This document shows positions 36,928 to 50,045 of a DNA stretch of 64,000 bases, one piece after another (the first letter of the stretch is position 1; each line of letters begins with the position of its first letter). The DNA is taken from positions 124,001 through 188,000 of the forward strand of contig JAJEKB010020985.1 of NCBI GenBank assembly GCA_022393335.1. Reading direction: 5' to 3'. Position numbers and translations under genes: made by a program. Below the pieces are notes generated by a model. The model was not told the origin of the DNA. It saw only the letters and a program-made list of their open reading frames with translations, and did not search any database. This DNA comes from Macrotrachela quadricornifera. Taxonomy: Eukaryota > Rotifera > Eurotatoria > Philodinida > Philodinidae.

Positions 36928-39900
36928 ATTTGATGCGAATGTTGTAGGGTTAAATTGTTTGAAAAAATGCTGACAAATGAGTGAATAGTGTCTTTTTTTT
37001 ATAGAGCAACCATTTTTTTTTCTATGTTTTTCTCTAGTTATTGAAGAACATCATCTTTATCCTACTACAGAATATGTTGTTATGAAAAACATATAAGGTC
37101 AAAAAAAGTATTTGTTAGTAACGAACAAGCAATGAAAACAAATTATTCGTCTGTTTTTTAAAAACGCAAGAAGCCTTAAACATCTTTTCTTTCCTCCCTT
37201 ATGTCATGTTTTTGTGCAACAATCAAAACTTGAGATTGCTTATTTATACTATCGAATATATTATGAAATATCGACAACATAGTTCTACTTGAGCAGTAAT
37301 AGTCAGACGGCCTTTTGCTCTTAATTAAGTAGAAAATAATGATTTATGAAATAATTTTCAAAAAAATAAATTGCTTTTCTTAATTTAAATATAAAATAAA
37401 TGATTGTAATGTAAAATACATCGAATTAAATTTCTTTTTAAGTGGATTTTTTCTTCGTGTTTTTTTATTTTTTATTGCTACTTCAAGGTTATGTATCATT
37501 GCTATGCAATGTAATGTGACGAAGAAGAAGAGAGATCAACACCATAGGTACAGTCATAATAACCGATCGAAAAAAAAACAGTAAGAAAAATTGTTATTGT
37601 TATTGTGGCAATTAAACAAACAAAACTGGCGGTAAAAAAACAGCTTCGACATGTTTCATTTTCTGTTCTGTTAACCCTCCGTTATTGTCCTCATTTTTTG
37701 CCTTTATCAACTGTCGAGAATTTTTTGATAAATATTCTAGAATAGAACGAATTCTCCTGTTTCTTGCTTTAGTTTGGTATAGAGTTACTGAAAATAGTGA
37801 GTCAATAAACAAAATATAGCTCTGATGAAAGAAAAAACAAAACAAAAATTTAAGGAGAGGTCTGCTTGAACTTCACAACGTTAACGGAGCGTTAATCATA
37901 AGCGGTGATGAAGCATAAATTATTGAACTAGAAAATATTCTAACTGTACCAGGTGATGTTATACGAAAGGAAAATGATGACATAACATGATTTCAATCAT
38001 AGTAAATACTCGCATTTAAATGTAATAACAAATAATAAGATTGAAAAATATTTCAAAGATCAAAGTTATTAAAAATTTGGTTGCTCATCGATTTTGTGCG
38101 TTGAACTAATACTTAAATCAAAATTCTCTTGGCTAAAAATTCAGTTTTGCCTTTCCTTCCATTATTGGTCTTTCATTTCTTTTTTCAACCATACAATTAT
38201 TGATAACACCAATATGAAGAAAAGTATGAGAGAAAATAAGCGTTCACATTTCTGACATAGTTATTTGATTGAATGTGATTGGTATATCAAATGTTTCTCA
38301 CCAGAAAAGTTTTACATTCCGAATAAACCATGTAACTGCACTTCAACAATACATTTTACTTTAATCATCGGAATAAAAGCTTTGTATGAAATGGAACGAA
38401 ATACAACAAAGTTCCCATTCTACAAAATTTTCTTGCTTTATCTTGTGAAAGAACCAACTTATTTTTCATTGAATTATGATTTCAAAATGCTTTATACACA
38501 TAGTAGTTAATAGAACTTATTATACTATTATTTTTAACCATGCTATCCTATTTAGGTATATTCATTCTTCAGAATTCTAAGCATTTTTGTCAAAACTGGT
38601 TATTGAACTTATTCTACCAATTAGAGACCAACATATCATATTGCAAACGCTTTTTATTTTACATACTTTTTCATTGACTACAAAACAACCGAATAGTACA
38701 AGATAGAAAAGACTTAACTCTTTCACGGCAAGATTGTTTTTAGTGAAAAACTTGTTCATATTTAATGAAAAAAAGTATCTTTATTACAATCTGTCAACAG
38801 TGTGCACGTCTGAAAGTCAAAGTAGTCTTTTTCCTTGCTGAAAGTTCTAGTATTAACTTTGTACGAAAGTGTCGCAAGATGATTTTGAAACAAATTACTC
38901 ACAAAACCTAATCTCAATCCTAATGATAAGAAGAATCAAATAGTGCAAAAGTCTGATTTTTACTGATTCGATGTTTTCTATTAATTATCAGTAAACTTTA
39001 TTGAATTTGCAAAGTATTTCCACGAGGGCTTTGTAATTGGATATTAATTTAAATACTCATCATTGACATAAGTGGCCATCACGGTAAAATTGAAGTGCCT
39101 TTCAATAATTCAAGCACTTAAGTGATAAGTCTTGAGAATCAAAATAATTTATTCAATAAAATAAAATAAGTTTCCCTAGAAACTAATCAAATTTTCTTAA
39201 AAACAATATAAAGTATCGTAAATATTTACCATAAGTTATTAATACTTACACTTAAAATAAATTTTCTTTTCCAATACAAAAAAACAAAAAACAAGACACA
39301 GTTTTTTGGGTTTTAATAACTTTTTGATTAGACTGTGAAGAATGTTTTGAGAATCATTTAGAAGAAATCGCTTTGAACGTCTAATTAAGGAAAGTCATGT
39401 AGATATTATTATCCTTATTGTTAGGTATGAGTACAAGTAGTTAATATATATCCAACGAAACAATAATGATAATGTTCTTTATTGGAGTAGAACCATGTGC
39501 TTTCTGTTTACTGGAGTGCTATACTGCTGTTATAATAGAAGAGGCATCAATCTTTTCGTCTTATGTCACCACATTATCTCGACCCACGTGACATAACAAC
39601 TATGGCTACATGAATCACAAGGATGTACCTCAATTCATCTATTGAATAATGACAACTATTATGCTTTTTTTTCGTTCAAGTTCCTCATAACATTACTTAA
39701 TAATAATTCATTAATAATTTAAACCAAATAAATCTCATTTAAAAGAAAAATACTTTAAACAATATTAAAATCTGAAAAAGTTGAGATTTTTTAAGAAAAA
39801 TTTTGAAATTGTATCTCTTTTTCATGCATATACTAGCAATAGTAATCTATAATTGATGTTTTTTTCTCATTATTTGTGTGATATATTTACGGTTGTGAGC

Positions 39901-40718
39901 TTTTACAGTTTTCAATTTCTACAGTATCGTCTGAAATATAGTTGTTTATTTATTTTTCAAGTATTATTGGATCCCAATATTTTTACCTTGATATATAATT
40001 CAATTTGATTGGTATTATTAGTAGATGTCATAACAAATAACTCATAGAAAAAAAAATTTATTGTATTAATAAATAGTATTCTACCAACTTAGTTCTCTAA
40101 GTACTGATATTTTGATCTATCTATTATTATAAAATACCGTAGATTCAAACATCTGTCGATGAATATCTTCATAGATATTTCATCAAGTGGTTGATAGCTT
40201 TTAATTATAGAAAGTGTTAAAAACATTTCAACACATTTCTTAGTATTATATCAAGTATTTCAATTAGATGAATAATATATGAATGTCCGTATCTTTATCT
40301 ATCAACACGCAGTATGTCATACACAATTTAATATCACAAAACAGTAATAATACCAATGAATATCTATACAAATCTGTCCTGAATTTTTATTTGCAAATTA
40401 TTTCTATGAAGAAACAAAAATCACACAACCTTCGCAGCATCATCGAATAACATCGTTATTCTTTTCGTAGATTATGAAAAAAAAAGATGCTTTCAACGGT
40501 TTTTTTTCGCTATCCAATATTGTAAATAGAGAGAGAGAATAAGAGAAAAAAAATACATAAAAAAGTCGATATGGAAGTAAGAGAAAGCGAAATAGCGAAT
40601 CTTCTAGAAAAAGAGAGAAAGAAGAGGAGCACACTATAAAAAGCAGAGCAAAAGAACCAGTTTAACATTCAAACTTTATTTTTCCTCATTTCGTTGATAT
40701 TTTCATAATTCATACAGA
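36928..40718. other. Long intergenic region, no gene seen
   Basis: About 3.8 kb. Open frames at 37612-37845, 38265-38510 and 38577-38759 carry no domain and are not flanked by convincing splice sites. The 3' end holds the TATA box of the next gene. Confidence 0.4.
40635..40643 (+). promoter_or_regulatory. TATA box of the secreted Cys-protein gene
   Basis: TATAAAAAG lies 76 nt before the ATG at 40719, a normal spacing for a core promoter with a short leader. It is the clearest TATA box I see in the window and suggests strong, regulated expression. Confidence 0.5.
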
Positions 40719-41399
40719 ATGCGTATTGCATTTGCAGGTAATTCAATATATCAACTATTATTAATTATTATATTAGTTTCAATGTGTTTATTTTAGTATT
40801 TTTTCTATTAATTGCTTATGCTGCTAGTTATCCATCATTACGTGAAATTGAAACAGATGATGATGAAAATAATAACGATGCGGAATTAGAACTTCGTTCA
40901 ATGTTAAGTAATTTTAATGAAGAACAATTGAAACGTGCTCTTGCAACAGGTTAAGAAAACAAAAAAATATTTGTATTCATATTATAATAATTCAATCGAT
41001 TATTGTTTAGATGAAGATAACGATGATGATGATGATGAAAGTTCTGATGATGACGAAACTACACTTAGTAAACGACAAGGTGGTCATAATGTAGTTGATT
41101 CACAAATGAAATGTGAACTTGCATGTGTTGCAGAAACACGAAAAAAAATTGGTGGTGGACCTAAATCAATTCAAAAAGCAGCTAAACTTTGTAAAAATAA
41201 ATGTCCTGCTCCACCTGGCAAAGGTGCACAGAAAAAAAAAATCGTACAAAAGCAACCAAATCGCTTTAACAATAAGAAAACTTTACGAGAAATTGATGAT
41301 GATATTAGTAGCAATAGCAGTGAAGAACAACAACAAAATCAACGTCGTGAAATTTTTGATTATCTTATGGGACAATTTCAACGAAATTCTGATGAATAG
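40719..41399 (+). CDS. Secreted acidic protein with a paired CX3C motif
   Basis: Three exons: 40719-40737, 40797-40949, 41011-41399; 186 aa. The 19-nt first exon encodes only the first six residues. A signal peptide covers about 1-17. Next comes a strongly acidic stretch (about 25-75, with runs of Asp) ending in SKRQ (77-80), a likely dibasic cleavage site. After it is a basic module with exactly four cysteines, C92-x3-C96-x21-C118-x3-C122, the spacing of a helical hairpin held by two disulphides. A Lys-rich and then Ser/Gln/Asp-rich tail follows. The layout looks like a prepropeptide: acidic pro-region, KR, basic Cys module. I do not recognise the family. An antimicrobial, signalling or structural role is possible, but none is shown. 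Confidence 0.75.
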
Positions 41400-42976
41400 A
41401 TTTATATTACAATAAAGAACTATTTTTAATTATCAATGAAATATATGTAGGAATACATATAAGCTTTTATAAATTCTTTTAAAGCATTTTTTTTATCGCA
41501 TGATTTATTTCATTATATCTACATACTAATATTTGTACCAGTGAATTTAGTCATCCTTCTATGTACAAGTGTCTTATTATAACTTCAATTCTTTTCCATA
41601 GAGAATCATTAATAAATATCAAATATCTATCAATATATAAATGTGTGTAAAGTATGAAATAGAGAATAAATACAAAATTTCATTGATTTTAACATTTTTT
41701 AAATGGTGATACACCGACAAAATAAACATCAATGCTGATTACAAAGAACAAATTAACTTTCCAATGAGATAGAATTTCATAAAAAATGTTTTTTAAGCAT
41801 AAAATCAAGAGAAATCTATTCAAAAGAAAGTTGTTTCAATTAAGATTTCTTATGTAATTCATAGAATAGAGATGTACCGAAAGCGATGAATCATTGATTT
41901 ATCATTACGTCCCTATTGTAGATTAGCACAATAGCTATACTCAATGTCGTTAAAGTCATTTGTCATTTTACATTTTTATGACAACATACGCTATCGTAAT
42001 AGAACTTTTCATCGTAAATAAAAATTATTTAACAAAGTACTTGCATCATTTTGAAGATAGAATTTTCTCGTTCTGAGTGATAAATAATGCTTGTTTTTCA
42101 TATACTTCTATATCAAATATTGAGAAATTTTCTCATAAAATTAATTACTTCAATGACTTACAAAATTCATATAGAGAATTGTATTTGATTTTTTTCATTT
42201 CTATCAGTTATTTTATTTACAATCGGTAAATAAGTTGAATATTACTAATTAATATAGATCGGAATTAGGATGAATGTTTAATAAAATAGTTCAATTGAAA
42301 TTGATGAACCTACTCTATTTAAAATAAATTTATGTAAATAATTGATTAATATGAATAATCTATAAACAAAATGTTTTACGAAATTGTATGTGCACAAACA
42401 TTCTTATAAAGTTACACTCATTTTTCAAAAATAATTTTAAAGATTTTCCTAAAATAATAAAAACTACATTATATAGACGTTACCAATCGACCTGATACTC
42501 CATTTTGATACAGTCCTATTGTACGGATAAAACATGACGTTGTTCAGCCAATCTAAGGTTACCTGGAATCCTCTCTCGTATGACCCGAACAATAGTATGT
42601 TTTATTTTTACAATAGTACTGTATCAAAATGAGGTTTCCGATTAGTTGATAACGTTCATATATATAGTAAAAAAAATCTACACATTGGAATGATTTGTAG
42701 AGTTTTTTTCAGAAATTACTTCTCTTTATTTTATTTCTTCTTGTTTATTTTTTTCTCTCTTTTACTATATCGGAAAAAAAATTTTTTGTAACACCATTGA
42801 TCACAAGTAAGATTGTTTAACAAAGACTAACTATAGATCATGGAATGATGATAATACACACATAACAACGTGACTAGAGGAATATAAAAAGAAAAAAAGA
42901 ATAACACGAAATAATGATAAAAAATAAAGACAAAGTACTAGTGTATTTGAGAAGAGAGAAAATATATTTATTGATT
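41400..42976. other. Intergenic region with one palindromic MITE
   Basis: AT-rich. An AATAAA-like signal (ACAATAAAG) lies just after the upstream stop. The palindromic element at 42477-42655 is the only structured feature. No exon seen. Confidence 0.45.
42477..42655. mobile_element. Palindromic MITE, ~180 bp
   Basis: The left arm starts ACGTTACCAATCGA and contains CATTTTGATACAGT and TATTGTACGGATAAAACAT. The right arm, reverse-complemented, starts ACGTTATCAACTAATCGG and contains CATTTTGATACAGTA and TATTGTAAAAATAAAACAT. The arms are about 75 bp and cover nearly the whole element, leaving a short centre. No open frame. The class is unassigned. Confidence 0.68.
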
Positions 42977-44477
42977 CTAATTATCTTCTTCTACATAACC
43001 TTGTCTTTCTAATTCAGTACCAATAATTCTTGCATGAAGTATTTGTTGATCTTCTGTTAAAAATTCTTGATTATCAGGAGTTGGTAGAACATCACTTGGT
43101 AATCGAGAATAAAGAAGTTCAACATCGGTTGGTTTAAGTCGATTATGTAATTGATCAATATCATTATGAATAGATTCAATATGTGATGTTGTTGTTGTTG
43201 ATTGATAAGTATTACCAGGAGTTAAACGAGGATATGATTCATCTGTTTCAGTTTGTGATTTTGTAATACCATTATGAGTAATAGTTGTATCTTGTTTTGT
43301 AACAACAATATTTTGACGTGTAGTAACAAATTCGCCAGGTTTTAATGTTGGTCTAGTAAGAAAACAAAAAAGAAAGAAAAATTTGATTTTTAATGAATAT
43401 TTTTCTATTTTATTTTACCGGCTAATGAATTGTTGTTGTTGTTGTTTTTGTTGATTTAATCGAGGTTGTTGTTTTGTGTCTGTATGATCATTTGGTCGAA
43501 TACGTGCCATTATATATTCAAGACTAGCACCAGTAAAAATTAAAAATCGTTGTGGTAATACAAATAAAAATGGTTTTCGTTGAATTCGATTAAGTACAGC
43601 ATCATTTGTTTGTTTTATTTTTAATAAAAATGATACAATCATCAATCGAAACCATGTTAATACGAATTGAATATATTGAAATATACGATCAGTCTGTAAA
43701 CAAACAATTGACTTTAAACGATCCCATAAAAGTGTTGTTCGACGACCAAAATCATTACGATGAACAGGAACAGTATCTAAATTAAAAATCAATTTAATAA
43801 ATTGAGATTTTTTTTTTTATCCTACTTCCTGGTACATGAGTTTCACAAAATGTGTATACAGAGTCAGCGACATTAGTTGCTTTATTTACTGTTGCAGTTG
43901 CCACATTAGAAACCTATAAATAAATAATTAAATTGAAAACTTTTTTTTGGATGAATTATTTACTGTTTCTTTTCCATGCTGAATGGTTGATGTAGTTGTA
44001 TCCTTAACAGAATTCATTGCATTACGAACAGGTTCAGTTTTTTCATTGAATGTATTCATAACTTCTTCAGTAGACGTGTTAATAACAGGATATTTAGCTT
44101 CAATTTGACGAATTTTTTGAACAGCAAAATCGTCAATTACACGTACTAAATAGATAATTAACATAAATATTAATAAAAATTATTTATATTTTTTTATTAA
44201 TATACCAGGTCCACGAAATGGTTTAACAAGGGGATTAGCAACAGTACAAGCAATTTTAAGTGATTTATCAGCAACTGTTTCAGCTAAATTGCATGGAAAC
44301 CGAATAAGTACACTTGTATCCTTAGCTTTGGCATATACATCTTGAAGTTTATTAGTTGATGAGCGGACAACTTTTATTTAAAAACAAAATAAAAATATTT
44401 TAAACCAAAAAAAAAAATTAATCTTCTTTTTTACCTGGTATGTCATGTAGACAAGCGAATGTTTGAAAACTGAACAT
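42977..44477 (-). CDS. Perilipin-like lipid-droplet protein
   Basis: Six exons: 44477-44435, 44370-44206, 44145-43964, 43913-43826, 43776-43419, 43352-42977; 403 aa, all phases consistent. The N-terminal part resembles the PAT domain (residues about 15-95: SSTNKLQDVYAKAKD, then VRVIDDFAVQKIRQIEAKYPVI, close to the perilipin 'D-D-x-A...L-x-K-x-P-I' block). An 11-mer-like amphipathic stretch follows (about 95-150, with repeated T-x-E-x-V and K-x-T-x-x-V words). The middle (about 165-250) is basic, and the C-terminus is polar with a Gln run. Perilipins coat lipid droplets and gate lipolysis. No signal peptide is obvious. A TTATAG acceptor-like site lies shortly before the ATG. Assignment rests on pattern only. 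Confidence 0.62.
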
Positions 44478-46283
44478 CGTTATAGTTAACAAGAAGAAAT
44501 TTAGTCTATAAATATAAAATATATGTTTTCCTTTCGCTATATATATATCTATATATATATATGTATACGTGGATGTGAAAGATCAAATTCCACAAATATC
44601 TGTCGATAAAGGAATACGATAAAATTGTGAGTAAATAAAAGTGGGCCAATATCAATGTACAACGTACAAGAGTCAAGAATAGAGATTAGATAAAAAATAA
44701 TCAAAGGAAAAATAAACTTCCTAACGAAAATTTATTTCTGTGAATATATAAAACAAAGGTCGAAAGTATGTGACATGGAAATTGTTATGAACGATTGGTA
44801 TGCTTTTCTAGGGTATATATGAAAGAATAGATACATGATAGTCGAAAGAGAAAGAGAAAAAAGAAAAACAAAAAGAGTATTAGAGGTAACCAAGGATGAT
44901 ATCATATACATATGTATACATATATGTATATATACGCAATAGTCTCTCGAACATTTTTCTTTTCCTTTCTTATACGTTATGTAGCCTATCATTTCCAGAT
45001 TATACTTAATACCTTATTTAGTTATATATTGTTAAGATTTGATTCGATTAAATTTTTACAAGTATATATTATCAGAAGGATAACTTATATGTCTTTTTTT
45101 ATTTAAATTAAATATATAATTTTCTCAGCTTTTTTTAAATGCGAAGTATCTATATTGTGCCGCAGGGGCTTATTTCTTTCTTTCTTACTTTACTATATCC
45201 GTAGACATAAAAAATGCTGTATTTCGAAGGCTACGATCTCGAAAGCCGATGATCAGAAAATTATGATTCAAATGCTGTATGAAAATATGAAGATCAAATT
45301 TATACCATTCGAAATCCGTTTCTAAATAGAGGCTTTAGTTTGTTCACGAAAAGCGTCAAAAAAAGACGATTTTTTTCATTTTGAGATAATTAAAACGAAA
45401 GAAAAGTTAGACGTCACTGTAACATAACGACTATTTGACAGCTGAAAGTGTAGCTGATGATTAATAATAAAAAAGAAAGATAATCGTTAATCGAAATTTC
45501 AAAAAATCGCTTCGCATCCGAATTGGCATAGTCACATACAAAAGAAATCATCTATTTTCGTAAAATAAACTTGGCTAAAATATTGGTACTTAATATGTTT
45601 CTTAAAATGTATTTGATCACGTTTGTTAATATTAATGTAGACGAAAAAGTCATTTGATACATTGAATGGCACCATTTTTGATTTGTTTATGAAGTACTAT
45701 TAATAACAGAACGTCAAAATTGGCACCAGTTTGAATTTGTTGAATCTATTTAAAAGTTGCTATTCATCGATTTAAACTACTCATAATAATCGAAATAGAT
45801 AAAATCAATTTATTCTTTAGAATACGCAAAAAAAAAAATTCGTATACTAAAATTCTTTCGTTTTTTTGTTTCAGAATATAATTTCTCATATCTTTGACAC
45901 ACAAAAAACGAACTTTATTTGTTTTTTTTTTTGGGGAAGTTTATATAAAAACTACGCCTTGTTAAAAACAAAAATGAAGGGAAAAAAATACCCAAATTTC
46001 TATATTGCTAATACAAACACACGCAAATATATAAAGAATATGTTATATTATAAAATGCTTTGCACAATGGTTTGTTTTTTTTTTTTTGTTTTTTTTTCAT
46101 GTTCTAGAGTTGACAATATAGAAATAAACAAACATAAAGAATATAAAACGTAGGAAATGAAAGAAGAAAAAAAGAAAGTATGCATTCCATGCCTAGTGAA
46201 ATAAACAAAGTGTAGACTAGAGAGAATAAAGTAGCAAAAAACATGTTATTAAACCTAAATAAAATGTTTATTATAAGAATTGT
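44478..46283. other. Intergenic region, no gene seen
   Basis: TA-rich microsatellites at about 44535-44567 and 44903-44934. Open frames at 44732-44992, 44912-45106 and 45866-46153 overlap low-complexity sequence and show no domain. A less AT-rich patch at 45150-45500 may be old repeat sequence, but I found no termini. Confidence 0.4.
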
Positions 46284-47920
46284 TTAGGCTTTCTTTGGTT
46301 TAGCTGGTGCTTTTGTTGTTACTCTAAAATTAATAAAGAAAGTTTTATATAAAATCTTTTTTCTTTTAATCAATACATACTTAGCTAAAAGTTGATTGAT
46401 TTGATCGAGAACTTGCTTAGCAATACGATCAATTGGTACCTTGAAAAATAAAATTTAAAAAATCGTAAACAAAAAATTTAAAATTCTTACTTGATATACT
46501 TGATAAATTTTTGGTATAGTAAATAAAATAATTAAACCAACAAGAGCAAATGTAAGTGCATTCATTGATAAACCAATATAGAAAAAGACGAAAAGAACAA
46601 GACCAAACTATAAAAAAAAAACCAAATTTAATTATATTATAATATTTAAACAAAAGAAAGAAATTTATTTACAAGAATTGAATTAGTCAAATTATTCCAT
46701 AGAAAAAGATTTCGTGCTTGTCGTAATATACTTGTTCCATTTGCACGAATATAATTTGCTAATGCTTGTGCTTCTCGTTCAGATACTTGTATATCAGATG
46801 AGATTAATGAACTAAATTTAATATAATAAATAATTTATTAAAAATCAATATTTTTTCTTTGCCTTTCTTACTCAAATATATCATCTTGAACTCGACCAAC
46901 AAATGTTGCCATAACATAATTATATAATTTATAAAGACCAACAACAACAAGAAACGTAAGTAACCAAAATGATATTGCAGCCAACGATGATAAAAACATA
47001 AATGTTATAATTATAGATAATAAAACTCCGAAAACAATGCCAGATTGTATTGGATTTTGCCAATAAATAAGATGACTAGCTAAAAAAAAAATTTTTGTAT
47101 TAATTAAATAAAAAGAAATATATATATTTACCTTGTTTTGGTGTCATTTCTTTCATTCTTTTTTGTAAGTGACTGATTGAATGACGAGTTTGTTCCCCTG
47201 AAATTCAGTAAGGAAAATTATTAGTCTTATACTTATGAGAAACGGAAGAAAAATATCCAAGTATAACCTTATGAATTTTTATCCATGCTTTTTCCTTTTC
47301 CTCTCGCTTGAAGAAAAATAAAACATCAATCGACTCATTTCCGGAGTACATCTATGATTATTTGTGGTTTTTTTTCCGGTTATTTCTATTCTTCTTTATA
47401 TCACACGCTCTGTCGTTTTTCTTTCTTCTCCTTCTTGTTCTTCATACCACTTCCAATGAGCAATAGCGTATGATGAAGAACTTATTACACGGAAATCAGA
47501 ATGGATAGCACGTATTTATTTATTTACAGAAATATTTGTCACTTAGCTTTTCGCTATTCAACGGAAGAAAAACATGTGTACGTGCGATTATTACTATGTA
47601 ATTTATAAAAATGACAATAAAATATATATATCTAACTTACATTGTTGTTTAACAAGTCTTTTTGACTTTGTAATAATATCTTCGGCATGTTGTTGACCTT
47701 TTTTTAATTCTTCTTTAGTTTTATTAATAGTTGTTTCAATAGATGAAGTATTTTTTTCCCAACTATGATTATTATTTGTTGTTGATGTTGGATGATAATT
47801 TGGATTTGTTGAATTAACTGTTGGTGTTTCATTTGGATCATATCGTGTTAAATGATCATGAGATGAATTTTTATTCCAACCATCTGTTGTTGAATCAACA
47901 TCATAACTCTGAGATTCCAT
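46284..47920 (-). CDS. RTN: Reticulon (RHD-domain ER-shaping protein)
   Basis: Seven exons: 47920-47641, 47197-47132, 47079-46872, 46811-46673, 46607-46491, 46439-46381, 46323-46284; 302 aa, all phases close. A polar Asn/Ser/Thr-rich N-terminus (about 1-110) precedes the reticulon homology domain, which opens with LIYWQNPIQSGIVFG, close to the family's LLYWR-x2-KTG-x-VFG. Two long hydrophobic hairpins (about 125-165 and 225-265) flank a hydrophilic loop with SDIQVSEREAQALANYI. The C-terminus ends in a Lys-rich tail (KAPAKPKKA) in the place of the ER-retention KKXX-type signal. Reticulons wedge into the ER membrane and shape tubules. I chose the ATG at 47920 because upstream in-frame sequence lacks coding character. 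Confidence 0.87.
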
Positions 47921-48943
47921 TATTATACGAATATATTTAGTTGAAATAAAATTATCTAAAAATTTTAAACGATATTCGAATAAAATTGTATTGAACCTAA
48001 CTCGACTGGATTTATACAACAATGGAGAAGAAAATAATTCTTATGGAGACATAACTATGATCTTATCACGGCGGACGGAGTATTTTCTTACCTCTCTTTC
48101 TTGTTTTTTTCTCTCTCTCCTTCTATTGCTTTCATCTCTGCTTGTTGTTCGTAACGCGACATGCCGATATTTTTAGTTATTAACTAGGACTAGTCGAAGC
48201 ACATATATCTCGACTAGATGAAAAGCAGAAAAAGAATAATAGATACAGAAAGCAAAAAAAAAAAAGAAAAGGAAAATCTATTCGTTACTTTCTTTGTTAG
48301 GTCCACGTTTATGATGTGATCAGTTTTTACACTTAATACGAGGATTAAGTACAAAAGTAGAATTCAATAAATGTATATGTAAAAATAAACAAATATATCT
48401 TAACGAATAATACTTCATTCTTTATTTTCTCTTTTTATAGTTTATAGATCGAACTTTGACACGTAGACATATACATGTTTAAAGTATACTTTATACAAAA
48501 ACACCAATCCGTTAATAACTCGTGGAATTTAAAATAAATGAGTAATTCATTTAAATAAATTTTGACTCATCGATTCTAAACGTGTATTAAAAAGATAAGA
48601 AATATGAATCAATAATTTGATTACAACATATATAATATATTTATTCTATTCTATCGACTAGTTCTAATACTAGATGACTAACACATTTACATAAAAAAAA
48701 GGAACAGCCAATAGAAAATAAATACAATAATAAAATTCAATTTTACTTAATAATTAAAAAATAATCTTATTTAAAATCTTATAATAATAATTATTTAAAT
48801 ATAATTAAAATATCTAATTAAAACATTCTTATTTATTCAATTATACTGGATATTGCTTAGCAACTAACATATTTAATATGTCTACAATGTCTTAAAATAA
48901 TTATTTAATAGGTTTCTTGATTTTCTTTTTTCTAATTTAAAAT
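47921..48943. other. Divergent intergenic region
   Basis: About 1 kb separates the reticulon and repeat-protein starts, which point away from each other, so both promoters should lie here. AT-rich with several A/T runs. No clear shared element seen. Confidence 0.4.
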
Positions 48944-49900
48944 ATGACAACAAATTTATCTTCTGAATCAGCTAATTGGATTCTTCCATCACATCCAACA
49001 ACATTTACATCAACAATACCAAATTATGAAGAAATTCCACCATTTCGTGTTAATCGTGAAGGTGCAAAAAATTATGTTAAAAATCGTGGTAGTTTAAATA
49101 TAGGAGATTGGGCTATTGAAGGTAGAAGAATGTCAACAACATCAACATTACCAATAGATCAAGAAACAATTATACCACAACCAAAAGTTTTAGGACCTGA
49201 TGCTTTACGTAATTATACAAAAAGTCGGTGTACAACACCAAATCTTATTTATGGAAATATGGAACTACCTGATTCTCGTCAAGGTATGCGTGTAAAAAAA
49301 GAAGGTTTTGCTAATTATGAAAAAAATCATAATTCACAAATGAAAACATTATTACAAAATTATGGAAAATTACCTTTACCAACACAACCTGTACCTCATA
49401 CACAAGGCGAAGTGAATATTATTTAAAAAAAATTTTTTAATGAAGTATTTTATTATTTCTAGATGGCAACAAATCTTTTTTATTCACATCAAGAAGGTCA
49501 AATGGGTCCAATATTAAATAATTATGGTCGTACATCTGCTACACCAAGACCAATACCTCATGTAAAAGGTATTGATGCTGAAATAAATCTTCAAAAAGGT
49601 CTTGGTGATTCTCAATTACTTGATCATGGTATTAATCGTTATTTACCAACACCTGACCCACATGTTAAAGGTGATCAAGCTCATATAAATTATGATATGG
49701 GTCAAGGTCATCATGTTAATGAACTTTTTCATCAATATGGTAAATTACAACAATCAAATCGAGCACCACCAAAAGTTAAATATGATGGTATACAAAATTT
49801 AATTAAAGGTCAAGGTGATTCAATGCGTAAAACACTTTCACAATGTCCACCAACAAGTCGTCATATAGAACGGCCACAATCAAGATCATTATGGTCATAA
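48944..49900 (+). CDS. Repeat protein of unknown function, possibly cytoskeletal or ciliary
   Basis: Two exons, 48944-49411 and 49463-49900, joined in phase 0; 301 aa. The chain holds at least six degenerate units of about 40-45 residues. Each has a V-K/N-x2-G/A...NY-x-K/M-x-R/Q-G-x core, then a stretch ending L-x-x-Y-G-x-L/R and a Pro-rich link. Examples are REGAKNYVKNRG, KEGFANYEKN...LLQNYGKLPLP and INYDMGQG...LFHQYGKLQ. No signal peptide, no membrane segment and only two Cys. I do not recognise the family. The Pro-punctuated repeats recall microtubule-associated ciliary proteins. It sits 145 bp upstream of a LEKR1-like coiled-coil gene on the same strand. Confidence 0.75.
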
Positions 49901-50045
49901 GAATATTTTTATGAATTTTACGTTGTATTGGAAAATATTGTTGTTGTTGTTCTTGTTCTTATTATATAAAAACAAAAATCAATTTTATAATTATAAAACA
50001 ATTATAATTTAAAAATTTTTTTTTGTTTTGTTTCTAATTGTAGAC

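Noticed and set aside
45150..45500. Less AT-rich patch suggestive of an old transposon
   Set aside because: No inverted or direct terminal repeats and no coding relic found.
47921..48022. Upstream in-frame start for reticulon
   Set aside because: The extra 34 residues have no coding character; the Met at 47920 starts the polar region that continues into the conserved domain.
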